From contig JARWZZ010000003.1 in the NCBI GenBank assembly GCA_029866125.1, positions 1-47,724 of the forward strand: DNA of 47,724 bases, given 5' to 3'. The notes beneath the pieces were generated by a model. That model was not told the origin of the DNA. It was given only the letters and a program-made list of their open reading frames with translations, and ran no database searches. Made by a program: the position numbers and the translations under genes. Origin of the DNA: Limnobacter sp. (GTDB taxonomy: Bacteria > Pseudomonadota > Gammaproteobacteria > Burkholderiales > Burkholderiaceae_B). Positions within the stretch are counted from its first letter, which is position 1, and the number at the start of each line of letters is the position of its first letter. Shown here in pieces: positions 26,278 through 34,378 of the stretch.

Positions 26278-27114
26278 ATGTCAAAAAGCAAATACAAAAA
26301 CTCTTTCCCTCAGCAGTCACAAGATTGGGATGATGATTACTACGAACACGTTGACTTTGATGACGACAGAGACGACGAAAGTGATGACTATCAGTCCAGC
26401 GATCAATTCAGTTCACAAGAACGTTATCAGTTCGACATCCGCGATGGGAAAGTCATCGGCGTATTCGAGTCTGAAAACAATCGACTAAAGCAAGAGCAAA
26501 TTGACTCTGGTGAGAGCTACATCTTGCAAGGTCAGGATGTGCTTAAAATTGAACAAGAAAGAAATGGACGGGAAATCACTACATACACCGACCTCGATAA
26601 AGACGGGATTTTCATTGAAGAGGGCCAAGTCTGGCAAACGAATATAATCCAATCGGTAGGAGGTGCAGTGACGCCTAAAGCTTTAACGCGCATTGATCAT
26701 GATGATTCCGCGACACAGGTCTATCGCCTGTATAAAGCAGCGTTTGCCCGCACACCAGATCAAGATGGCCTTAGATATTGGGTCACTAAATCCAAAGAGG
26801 GGCTCACACTGGAGGACACAGCCACTGCATTTATGAATAGCCAAGAGTTTGAATCCAAGTACGGAAGCCAACTCAGCACAGACGAGTTTTTAAACAATCT
26901 GTACCTCAACGTCCTGGACCGAGAGGCCGACTCATCCGGATTGCAGTGGTGGAAAAACTCAATGAACAACAACCCGGCGTTAAGCCGTAACAAGGTTTTG
27001 GTAGAGTTTTCAGAATCTGCTGAAAACAAGTTGTCTGTTGCAGCAGAGTTGGAAGCACTGCAAGATTTTGATGTTTCACTGGTAGGTGTTTCTGAACAGG
27101 CTATATTAGGCTAA
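26278..27114 (+). CDS. DUF4214-domain protein with acidic N-terminus
   Basis: The 278-residue protein has no signal peptide. Residues about 17-42 are extremely acidic (Asp/Glu/Tyr-rich), followed by a beta-rich middle part with ITTYTDLDKDGIF, whose DxDxDG pattern resembles a calcium-binding loop. The C-terminal half (about 145-250) matches the DUF4214 type, with YRLYKAAFARTPDQDGLRYW and LYLNVLDREADSSGLQWW. DUF4214 occurs in secreted surface-layer and RTX-like proteins, so secretion by a non-Sec route is possible. ATG at 26278 was chosen because GGAG lies 7 bases upstream; ATG at 26266 is an alternative. It is bounded by terminators on both sides and is probably monocistronic. Confidence 0.8.
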   Translation: MSKSKYKNSFPQQSQDWDDDYYEHVDFDDDRDDESDDYQSSDQFSSQERYQFDIRDGKVIGVFESENNRLKQEQIDSGESYILQGQDVLKIEQERNGREITTYTDLDKDGIFIEEGQVWQTNIIQSVGGAVTPKALTRIDHDDSATQVYRLYKAAFARTPDQDGLRYWVTKSKEGLTLEDTATAFMNSQEFESKYGSQLSTDEFLNNLYLNVLDREADSSGLQWWKNSMNNNPALSRNKVLVEFSESAENKLSVAAELEALQDFDVSLVGVSEQAILG

Positions 27115-27150
27115 AACAGGCTTTACTCCAGTCATCTACTTTGACCATGA

Positions 27151-27186
27151 ACCGGCTTTGAGGCTTGCCCTCAAGCCGGTTTTTTT
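27151..27186 (+). terminator. Intrinsic terminator after the DUF4214 gene
   Basis: A 12-bp stem with one bulged T (ACCGGCTTTGAGG pairing with CCTCAAGCCGGT) around a short CTTGC loop is followed by six T. Confidence 0.92.
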
Positions 27187-27210
27187 GCGCCCAACATGAG
27201 ACCCACACAA

Positions 27211-27243
27211 CTTAAGTTTCTCTTAATCCTGCTCTGACACAAT
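27211..27243 (+). promoter_or_regulatory. PmrA-type box and promoter for the PepSY-cytochrome b561 unit
   Basis: CTTAAG-TTTCT-CTTAAT at 27211-27227 matches the PmrA box layout (two CTTAA half-sites 11 bases apart). Exactly 10 bases later lies CACAAT (27238-27243), usable as an activator-dependent -10. The same box in other copies stands before the RND, regulator, PAP2 and DUF5666 genes. Confidence 0.75.
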
Positions 27244-27275
27244 TCAGTCTTGGCAACCTGCCTAGTAGCCCTTTT

Positions 27276-27301
27276 CGACCACTTCGGTGGTCGGTTTTTT
27301 T
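27276..27301 (+). terminator. Terminator-like hairpin in the leader of the PepSY gene
   Basis: The perfect stem CGACCAC/GTGGTCG with a TTCG tetraloop is followed by G and seven T. It lies downstream of the PmrA-type promoter and only 22 bases before the PepSY start codon, so transcripts from that promoter must pass it. It could be an attenuator or a second stop for upstream read-through. Confidence 0.85.
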
Positions 27302-27323
27302 CCCCAATTTTAAGGACATCAAC

Positions 27324-27584
27324 ATGTTGAAGAAAATTATTCTGAGTACGAGTTTGGTCATGATGGCTCAAGCCGCTGTTGCAGGCCCAATCTGCAGTTC
27401 ACCCAAAGACCGCTGGCAAGACCCTGTGAAGTTTCAAGCCGACTTGAAAACACAGGGCTATGAAATCAAGAACTTCAAGATCACAAAAGGCCAATGCTAT
27501 GAAATCTATGGCCTGGACAAAACAGGTCAACGCGTCGAAATTTACTTCGATCCAGTCAGTGGGAAAGTACTGCAAGTCAAGTGA
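27324..27584 (+). CDS. Periplasmic PepSY-domain protein
   Basis: The 86-residue protein has a signal peptide ending near VAGP and one small PepSY-type domain: a Trp in DRWQD, LKTQGYEIKNFKITKGQCYEIY and the closing YFDPVSGKVLQV. Two cysteines (PICSS and GQCYE) may form a disulfide. Such small PepSY proteins are often encoded next to PmrA/QseB-type two-component systems and cytochrome b561 genes, and are thought to modulate envelope proteins; function is not established. AAGGA lies 7 bases before the ATG. A PmrA-type box and a terminator-like hairpin precede it, and the cytochrome b561 gene follows after 44 bases. Confidence 0.88.
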   Translation: MLKKIILSTSLVMMAQAAVAGPICSSPKDRWQDPVKFQADLKTQGYEIKNFKITKGQCYEIYGLDKTGQRVEIYFDPVSGKVLQVK

Positions 27585-27628
27585 TGACTTTCTCACCTGG
27601 TTTTTCAAAAACATCCTTGATGGAGTAA

Positions 27629-28186
27629 TTGAAGTTGAATACATCCTATACAAATTCTAGCTCTTTGGAGCCCATCAAGGTTTGGGACCTGTGTGTTCGA
27701 GTTTTTCACTGGTCATTGGCGTTGTGCGTGCTACTTAACTTCTTCGTTTTCGAAGAAGGCGAGGACTTACATCAGTACTCGGGTTATGTAGCATGCAGCC
27801 TTGTGTTTCTTCGGGCAATCTGGGGATTTATTGGCACTACCTATGCCAGATTCTCTAACTTCTGGCCTACCCGTAGCAAGTTGAAAGACGAATTCCGTAC
27901 CATTGCGGAAGGTGAAATTACTGTACACATCGGCCATAGCCCGATTGGTGCACTGGTGATGTTAACCATGGTGGCTTGCATAGCAGGACTTGGTTTGACT
28001 GGCTACTTGCTGGATACAGATTACTTTTTTGGTTCTGACCTCATGGAGGAGATCCACGAAATCATTGGCAATTTTTTGATGTCCCTTGTGGGGCTTCATG
28101 TTGCAGCAGCCATTGTGCTGAGCAAATTGGAAAAAACAAATCTTGTTTCAGCCATGATTACCGGGATCAAGAAATTTAAACCTTAA
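27629..28186 (+). CDS. Cytochrome b561-family membrane protein
   Basis: The 185-residue protein has four membrane helices and histidines placed as in di-heme cytochrome b561 or hydrogenase-type b subunits: VFHWSLA near residue 27, EDLHQYSGY near 48, HSPIGALVML near 110 and LMEEIHEIIGN/VGLHVAAA near the end. It should carry electrons across the inner membrane. No ATG is available: the frame closes upstream at 27626, so the start is TTG at 27629 or TTG at 27635, the latter 9 bases after GGAG. It probably shares the PmrA-controlled transcript with the PepSY gene. It converges with the TolC-like gene. Confidence 0.85.
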   Translation: MKLNTSYTNSSSLEPIKVWDLCVRVFHWSLALCVLLNFFVFEEGEDLHQYSGYVACSLVFLRAIWGFIGTTYARFSNFWPTRSKLKDEFRTIAEGEITVHIGHSPIGALVMLTMVACIAGLGLTGYLLDTDYFFGSDLMEEIHEIIGNFLMSLVGLHVAAAIVLSKLEKTNLVSAMITGIKKFKP

Positions 28187-28219
28187 AGTCAAAATCACAA
28201 TCCCGGCATTCCATCCCAA

Positions 28220-29608
28220 TTAATCCACATTCCACATCTTGTGCAAGTTAATCAGCAATCGCGTCTGTAGCTGCAGTGCGTTGTACTTGCCATCAATTGC
28301 ATCCATTCGGCTACGGTGGGCTTGTTGTCTTGCCAAAGTAAGATCTGTGGCGCTGGACTCACCCAGCAAATAGGCCTTCTCCAAACTTTTTAGCAGGTTT
28401 GCAGAAAACTTAGCCTGGTTCCAGGACAATACAGCTGCTCGACGGCTCTGCTGCCAATCCAATACATTCTGTGAGGCCTGCAGTTCAGTCTGTTGAGCAA
28501 GTGTTCTCAATACGGTTTCAGAATACTCCAACTCACTGCTGGACAATCGGCTCTGATTTTTTCTCACCGTACCGCCCAAGGGCACACTCAGGTGCAAGCC
28601 AATGATTTGTTCAGCATTGTCGCGTTCCATGGCATAGCTTAAACCGACCTTCGGGTCTGGCAACATCTCCGCTTTACTCAATTGGCTTTGGTCCCGCATC
28701 ACCTCAGTTTCAATTCGGCGAATGTTCAAAGGGTGGCTCAATTTGACAATGGTCTCAACCCATTGGCTTTGCACACCAAGGTCAAAACTTTGATTTGTAT
28801 CAATGTCATCACGCGTGTTATCAGTCGCACTATTCACCGCTGAGCTCAGGCGGTCAGCCCAGTTGGACTCTCCACACTGCTTCTTGGCTTGGTCATTTAA
28901 CAGTGCGGGAAACTCAACCCGAATACCCGACCGCACAGTACGAAGTTGGCTGTCATTCTGCGCCATCTCAATCTGAACTTGCTGGAGAGCCAACTGGGCC
29001 TGTGTTGCTTCCACGCTGGAAATCTCACCCGCCTTCAGTCGTTTGGCTTGTTGGGTAGAGAACCCCTTCAACTCTTGACTCAGTACCTCAAAAAGATCAG
29101 CACGACTCTCTAACCTTTGGCATTCAAGCCACTGCTGCCCCAAACTTAAGGAGGCTTCATGTAGCGAGTCTCCGTAAATGGTCTCGCCCAGCATCTGTAC
29201 TTTGTCCGACTGGCGATCTTTAATTCTTTGCTTGCCCGGCAGGCGGATAGACCGGCTCAAGTTAAGCTCTTGATCCATGGCAGAACCTGAACCCGCTGTC
29301 ACCGTACGATCTTTCCTGCTGCGAAAGGAGGCGCCCGCCTCCCATTCATACGGACTACTCTTTGCTATGTCAGCTTCAATCCGCTTGGTGTTGGCCATCA
29401 CTTTGGCCTCGCGCACTTTTGGGTGAGCCTTCAGTGCTGCGAGTACTTTTGTCTCAGAGGGCAAAAATGGATTTAACTCTGTTAATAACGCGTTTTCCAT
29501 TTGAGGCTCATTTGCCCCGACAGGAAACACATGAATTACCAGTCCAGCGTAAATGAGGGCCTTAGCCATCGCATTCAACATTGGCTTTTTGTTGTTTAAA
29601 TTAATCAT
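28220..29608 (-). CDS. TolC-like outer membrane efflux protein
   Basis: The 462-residue protein has a signal-like N-terminus (LIYAGLVIHVFPVGANE) and the long helical repeats of outer membrane efflux channels, including ASLSLGQQWLECQRLESR in the first half and LSVPLGGTVRKNQSRLSSSELEY in the second. It should form the trimeric exit duct for the RND pump encoded upstream. No lipobox is seen, unlike many CusC/NodT-type channels. ATG at 29608 was chosen, 34 bases after the DUF3240 stop; the longer open frame would run into that gene. It is the last gene of the four-gene efflux operon and converges with the cytochrome b561 gene. Confidence 0.88.
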   Translation of the reverse strand: MINLNNKKPMLNAMAKALIYAGLVIHVFPVGANEPQMENALLTELNPFLPSETKVLAALKAHPKVREAKVMANTKRIEADIAKSSPYEWEAGASFRSRKDRTVTAGSGSAMDQELNLSRSIRLPGKQRIKDRQSDKVQMLGETIYGDSLHEASLSLGQQWLECQRLESRADLFEVLSQELKGFSTQQAKRLKAGEISSVEATQAQLALQQVQIEMAQNDSQLRTVRSGIRVEFPALLNDQAKKQCGESNWADRLSSAVNSATDNTRDDIDTNQSFDLGVQSQWVETIVKLSHPLNIRRIETEVMRDQSQLSKAEMLPDPKVGLSYAMERDNAEQIIGLHLSVPLGGTVRKNQSRLSSSELEYSETVLRTLAQQTELQASQNVLDWQQSRRAAVLSWNQAKFSANLLKSLEKAYLLGESSATDLTLARQQAHRSRMDAIDGKYNALQLQTRLLINLHKMWNVD

Positions 29609-29642
29609 TGAATTCTCAGTTAAAAAATCTTTGAAAGTCTGA

Positions 29643-29957
29643 TCACAAATGACCACTGGCAAGTAGCGGCTGAATTTGCCATCGAATACCTTCTGGCCTT
29701 CTTTGTGCAGCCATGCTTTTAAGCAATTGGTCTGCCCTCTCAGCTGTGCATAAAAGTCGCACAGCACTGGTTTTTGCGCGTCCAGTCACTTTTTCCAAGG
29801 TGGAGGCCAACTGTGCGTTGTCTCCGTACTCTTGCTCGTGCAAAACCCAAACATGCTCTTGCGGATTTAACTGGGGCAGTAAAGCACCCAGCAACCAATC
29901 CAACTCCCGCTCAGGCAGTTGAAAACTTAAATACACCGATTGTGAATCCACGTTCAT
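29643..29957 (-). CDS. DUF3240-type small protein of the RND operon
   Basis: The 104-residue soluble protein lacks a signal peptide. Its second half, EKVTGRAKTSAVRLLCTAERA and IRWQIQPLLASGHL, resembles DUF3240 proteins, which I recall from operons for heavy-metal RND pumps; they have a ferredoxin-like or PII-like fold and may regulate the pump. The start overlaps the pump stop by 4 bases (ATGA), so the stoichiometry is probably linked. Function is inferred only from context. Confidence 0.72.
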   Translation of the reverse strand: MNVDSQSVYLSFQLPERELDWLLGALLPQLNPQEHVWVLHEQEYGDNAQLASTLEKVTGRAKTSAVRLLCTAERADQLLKSMAAQRRPEGIRWQIQPLLASGHL

Positions 29958-32900
29958 TTGCTCAAACCCTCCAGTACTGAGCCATCCACCCCAAACCGCT
30001 TGAACAAGGTGGGCATAAGCACCAGGGTCAGCAAAGTGGAACTTAATAAGCCACCAATCACCACAATGGCCAACGGCTTTTGGATCTCAGAGCCAGGGCC
30101 CGTTGCAAACAACAGCGGAATCAATCCCAAGGCCGCGATGCTGGCTGTCATCAGCACGGGACGCAGTCTTCTCACCGTCCCTCTTCTGACTACATCATCG
30201 ATTGAGAAGCCTTCATTGATGAGGTTGTTGAATTCTGTAAGCAATACCAAACCATTCAGCACAGCAATTCCCATCAGTGCGATAAACCCCACAGCCGCTG
30301 GCACAGACAAGTATTCACCGCTGATTAACAGACCGAACACCCCCCCCACCATGGCGAATGGAATATTGCTGATCACCAGCACTGATTGCCGCAGGTTGCC
30401 CAAGGTGAAGAACAGGATAAGCACAATCATGCCCAGTGCAATCGGCACCACGGTCATTAGGCGCGCAGAGGCCCGTTGTTGATTCTCAAACTGTCCTCCC
30501 CAAGTCACACGATAGCCAGCAGGAAGCTCCACTTCCGTCGCAAACTTCAATTTTGCTTCTTCAACAAAACCAACCAAATCACGGTTTCTGACATTCGAGC
30601 GCACCACAGTCATACGGGACGCGTTTTCACGATCAATTCGAACAGGCCCAGAGTTTGAGCTTAAAGTGGCAATGCTAGACAGCGGCACCAACTGCCCTTG
30701 CGCGTTGGGAAGACGCAATTCACTCAGCGTACTTTCCTTTGCGTTGGGCGCACGTATCAAGATAGGTGACCTACGCACACCCTCTTGCACTTCGCCCACA
30801 GGTACACCTTCCACCATTTGACGCAGCATGTTTTGCACACCGAATGTATCCAACCCAGCCAAACCCATGGTGTTGGGGTTAAGTTGGACTTGCAGGTACT
30901 CCACACCGTCAGCTTGACTGGTTTGTACATCCTCGGAGCCTTGAATACCCTCGAGAGTTTTGACAGTTTTTTCAGCCAGTTGATTCAGTACAGTTAAGTC
31001 AGGGCCAAATATCTTGACTGCGAGATCACCCCTGACACCGGACAACATTTCACTGGTCCGCATTTCAATCGGCTGAGTAAAGCCCACATTGATACCGGGA
31101 ATGTTGGCCACGGCTTGGCGAATGGCATCAATCAGTTCCGACTTGCTGCTAAAGCGCCATTCCTCTGCGGGTTTCAGCACCATAAACGTATCAGTCTCAT
31201 TCAAGCCCATTGGGTCAAGGCCCAACTCATCCGAACCGACACGCGCCACAATCCTTTCTACCTCAGGCACCGCAGCGCGAATGGCTTGCTGAAGTTTCAG
31301 GTCAATTGCAACTGACTCCCCCAATGAGATTGACGGTAACTTTTCCACTTGCATGATGATGTCACCCTCGTCCAGCGTTGGGATGAAGGATTTACCCACA
31401 AACCCCAGTGCAAAAACCGCCAACACAAGGGCAAGCGCTGAGCTGATGTAAACAGACTTCGAGCGACTCATCAACAACCCTAGCAAGCTGTCGAACCGAG
31501 TTTCAAGCCAAACTACAAGTTTGGGTGTGTGGTGATGCCCCTGCTTGAGTGCCACGCTGCACAACACGGGAATGACCGTTAAAGACAGCACCAATGAGCA
31601 ACCCAAAGCAAATACAATCGTCAAAGCCACAGGGCCAAACAACTTGCCTTCCAAGCCTTCAAGCGTCAGCAGTGGCAAAAAAACAATCATGATGATCAAT
31701 ATGCCTGCAGTGATGGGCACTGCCACCTCACTGCTTGCCTTGTAGATTTGATTTAGAAAATGCCCTTTCGTTGAGTCACCTGAACCTTGTCGGGCCTCGA
31801 TGTTCTCCACAATCACGACCGCTGCATCCACCAACATACCGATGGCAATCGCAAGCCCGCCAAGGGACATCAAGTTCGCAGACAAGCCCACCATCCGCAT
31901 GCACAGAAATGTACCCAGTGCAGACAAGGGGAGAATCACTGCAACCACCAAAGCAGAACGCAGATTACCCAAAAAAATCACCAGCAAGATCAGCACCAGA
32001 ACGATGGCTTCCATCAGCGCTTTGCTGACAGTACCTACGGCACGATTTACAAGGTTGCCCCTGTTGTAAAAGGGCTTGATGGTGGTGCCTTCTGGCAAGC
32101 TTTTTTCAATTTCCTTCAAGCGGCTTTCAACTTGCTCCACCAACAAGCGCGCGTTGGCACCTCGCAAACCAAGCACCAAACCCTCTACGGCTTCTGCTTC
32201 TCCGTCCTGTGTCACAGCGCCATATCGGGTCAAACCCTCCATGGCCACGGTTGCCACATCACCAACTCTAATCAACGTGTTCTGGCGCTGAGCCAACACC
32301 AAGTTGGTCAGGTCACTCACGTCTTTAATACGACCCTCACTGCGCACCAGCAAGGACTCTTCCGCCCTGGTGATCCGGCCTGCACCGTCATTCTGATTGT
32401 TGCGTTCAATCGCGGATTGCAAATCATCCACAGAGAGCCCACGTGCCGCCAGTGCTTCAAAGTTAGGCTGTACAACGAAACTGCGCACAAACCCGCCCAG
32501 TGCATTGACGTCAGCCACGCCAACAATGTTGCGCAATTGGGGGCGAATCACCCAGTCCAGCAAGCTGCGCCTTTCCTCCAAGGAGGACTTGCCTTCAATG
32601 GTGAACATAAACATTTCACCCAAGGGCGTGGTGATTGGTGCCATACCGCCTTCCACATTCTTGGGTAGCGCACCAAAGGCAGAATTCAAACGGTCACCCA
32701 CTTGCTGACGTGCCCAATAAATATCAGTGCCTTCTTCAAAATCAATGGTGATGTCTGCAATCGCATATTTGGATTGAGAACGCAGAATGGTTTGCCGTGG
32801 AATGCCCAACATCTCCTGCTCAACCAAAGCAGTCACGCGGCTTTCCACTTCCTCGGGCGTCATACCGGGGGCTTTCAAGATAATCTTTACTTGCGTACCA

Positions 32901-33025
32901 GAAACATCCGGAAAAGCATCTATCGGCAAACCTTTGAAAGCCCATAGTCCCGCAATCAGCAAAACCAAAGTCAGTAAGCCAGTCAGCATCCGCTGGGACA
33001 AGGCCAGTGCAATCAATTTATTCAT
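29954..33025 (-). CDS. CusA/CzcA-family heavy-metal RND efflux pump
   Basis: The 1023-residue pump has the RND layout: one N-terminal helix, two large periplasmic loops and two six-helix bundles. The HME signature in transmembrane helix 4 reads GLAIAIGMLVDAAVVIVEN. Compared with the CzcA motif DFGxxVDGAVVxxEN, the second Asp and the Glu are kept but the first Asp is Ala, which argues against a canonical Zn/Co/Cd pump and resembles other HME subgroups. The pump uses proton flow to drive cations from periplasm or cytoplasm to the outer membrane channel. The adaptor gene lies 15 bases upstream and the DUF3240 gene overlaps downstream. Substrate metal cannot be set. Confidence 0.93.
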   Translation of the reverse strand: MNKLIALALSQRMLTGLLTLVLLIAGLWAFKGLPIDAFPDVSGTQVKIILKAPGMTPEEVESRVTALVEQEMLGIPRQTILRSQSKYAIADITIDFEEGTDIYWARQQVGDRLNSAFGALPKNVEGGMAPITTPLGEMFMFTIEGKSSLEERRSLLDWVIRPQLRNIVGVADVNALGGFVRSFVVQPNFEALAARGLSVDDLQSAIERNNQNDGAGRITRAEESLLVRSEGRIKDVSDLTNLVLAQRQNTLIRVGDVATVAMEGLTRYGAVTQDGEAEAVEGLVLGLRGANARLLVEQVESRLKEIEKSLPEGTTIKPFYNRGNLVNRAVGTVSKALMEAIVLVLILLVIFLGNLRSALVVAVILPLSALGTFLCMRMVGLSANLMSLGGLAIAIGMLVDAAVVIVENIEARQGSGDSTKGHFLNQIYKASSEVAVPITAGILIIMIVFLPLLTLEGLEGKLFGPVALTIVFALGCSLVLSLTVIPVLCSVALKQGHHHTPKLVVWLETRFDSLLGLLMSRSKSVYISSALALVLAVFALGFVGKSFIPTLDEGDIIMQVEKLPSISLGESVAIDLKLQQAIRAAVPEVERIVARVGSDELGLDPMGLNETDTFMVLKPAEEWRFSSKSELIDAIRQAVANIPGINVGFTQPIEMRTSEMLSGVRGDLAVKIFGPDLTVLNQLAEKTVKTLEGIQGSEDVQTSQADGVEYLQVQLNPNTMGLAGLDTFGVQNMLRQMVEGVPVGEVQEGVRRSPILIRAPNAKESTLSELRLPNAQGQLVPLSSIATLSSNSGPVRIDRENASRMTVVRSNVRNRDLVGFVEEAKLKFATEVELPAGYRVTWGGQFENQQRASARLMTVVPIALGMIVLILFFTLGNLRQSVLVISNIPFAMVGGVFGLLISGEYLSVPAAVGFIALMGIAVLNGLVLLTEFNNLINEGFSIDDVVRRGTVRRLRPVLMTASIAALGLIPLLFATGPGSEIQKPLAIVVIGGLLSSTLLTLVLMPTLFKRFGVDGSVLEGLSK

Positions 33026-33040
33026 GATGTCATTCGCCCT

Positions 33041-34252
33041 TTATTCCGCACCCAAGCCTTGCATCGCACCCTTGAGCAGGACAGTACCGCTGACTGCAAG
33101 CTCACTGCTTGAGCTCAAAGTTTGCTGCTGTGTACTGCCAGTCTTCGGTACGGGTTTGACTGCACTGCTTACCGTGTTCAGAATTTGCGCTTCAACCGCA
33201 ATGGCCTCAAATCCTGAGGCCTTCTTGGCAAACACATACGCCTGCTTACCTACCCGGACCACGGAGGCGGAAGGAACTTTAAATTGGGAGTTAAGCTCAG
33301 CAATACCCTGCTTTTCCGGTGATGAAGTTTGTACAAAAGCCTCAGTAAACTGATTGACCTTAAAGCAGGCAAGCGACTGCTTCGCTGCACTTGAATTCTG
33401 CCCACTCAAGCTGACTCGAATAGGAATGGTTTGGCTACCCTCGGTCAACTGACCGCCCACACCCAGCACGCGCCCCAGGGCACTGATTTGGCCATTGCAA
33501 TCCTTCAACTTGACCAGCAAACCCGCCTGGATGGCCTGAGACTGGCTTGGTGACGCCGTAAGCACCAATTCAAGCGCACCGGGTTTTACGATTTGGAATA
33601 GCAACTTTCCTGCTTCAACATGCTTACCCGCCATTAAATCCAGTCCGGAAACATTTCCGGCGGTAGGCGCAAGCAGTGTCAGGGTGGGGGAAAGGTTACC
33701 AGTTGCTTCCAATTGCTTAATCTGTGACTCACCAGCCCCCATCAGCTTCAACCGTTGGCGTGTGCTTTGAAAACTGGCTTGAGCCATGGTGAGCTGGCCT
33801 TGGGAATCAATCTGTCGGCGTTGTGGAATCAACCCGTCTTCGAACAATGCTTGGTCACGTTTCGCATTCTGCGCAGCCAATGAAAGTGCAGTGCGATTCT
33901 GCACATGCTCTTGCTGGTAACGAAACCAGGCCTCACTCATCAACCTCAGTAAAGGCTCACCCGCTTTCACGCTGCTGAGGTTTTCCTTCAACACTTCACT
34001 GACTGTTGCTGCCTCCAAGCTACTGACAGCCACCGTACCCAAGCGGGAATGAGAAAAGTAGCCATTCAGTTTAAGTTCTTCACCTGCAATACCCATTGCC
34101 TCCGGTTTACTGGTTTGAATACCTGCTGCTTTCATTTGATCAGCCGACATCTTGATTTCCTGCCCATGACTTTTCTCTGCAGAAAGCACCAAGCCAAAAA
34201 GACCAGCAATCAACACGCGCGCAATGTACGACTTACATTCAAGATTCTTCAA
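33041..34252 (-). CDS. Periplasmic adaptor (membrane fusion) protein of the RND pump
   Basis: The 403-residue protein has a signal peptide (about residues 1-31, hydrophobic core IARVLIAGLFGLVLSA), then the adaptor layout of barrel-sandwich, alpha-hairpin (RTALSLAAQNAKRDQALFED region) and beta-barrel domains, ending in a membrane-proximal part. It should link pump and TolC-like channel. The start is read as TTG at 34252, with AGGGA 7 bases upstream. The longer frame to TTG 34303 would begin upstream of the predicted -10 (34290-34295), so it cannot be made from the PmrA-type promoter. It is the first gene of the efflux operon, divergent from the response regulator. Confidence 0.88.
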   Translation of the reverse strand: MKNLECKSYIARVLIAGLFGLVLSAEKSHGQEIKMSADQMKAAGIQTSKPEAMGIAGEELKLNGYFSHSRLGTVAVSSLEAATVSEVLKENLSSVKAGEPLLRLMSEAWFRYQQEHVQNRTALSLAAQNAKRDQALFEDGLIPQRRQIDSQGQLTMAQASFQSTRQRLKLMGAGESQIKQLEATGNLSPTLTLLAPTAGNVSGLDLMAGKHVEAGKLLFQIVKPGALELVLTASPSQSQAIQAGLLVKLKDCNGQISALGRVLGVGGQLTEGSQTIPIRVSLSGQNSSAAKQSLACFKVNQFTEAFVQTSSPEKQGIAELNSQFKVPSASVVRVGKQAYVFAKKASGFEAIAVEAQILNTVSSAVKPVPKTGSTQQQTLSSSSELAVSGTVLLKGAMQGLGAE

Positions 34253-34289
34253 TTGGGTTCCCTGGTTAGCAGTCTTTGTTGTTGCGGGG

Positions 34290-34338
34290 AATGTACCGTT
34301 CAAAAATTAAGATGTCCTTAAGATTCAAATGATGAAAT
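34290..34338. promoter_or_regulatory. Shared PmrA-type box with divergent promoters (efflux operon and regulator gene)
   Basis: On the minus strand CTTAAG-GACAT-CTTAAT (34322-34306) is followed after exactly 10 bases by TACATT (34295-34290), about 40 bases before the adaptor start. Because TTAA is self-complementary, the site also reads as two TTAAG half-sites on the plus strand; 10 bases beyond it lies TGAAAT (34333-34338), about 40 bases before the regulator start. This fits autoregulation plus control of the pump from one site. Confidence 0.75.
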
Positions 34339-34378
34339 GCCGGTATTGAAATCAAAATACTCTCTGGGACTACAAGGC

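Noticed and set aside
34253..34303. Longer adaptor protein starting at TTG 34303
   Set aside because: That codon lies upstream of the predicted -10 and next to the PmrA-type box; TTG 34252 has a ribosome site and yields a proper signal peptide.
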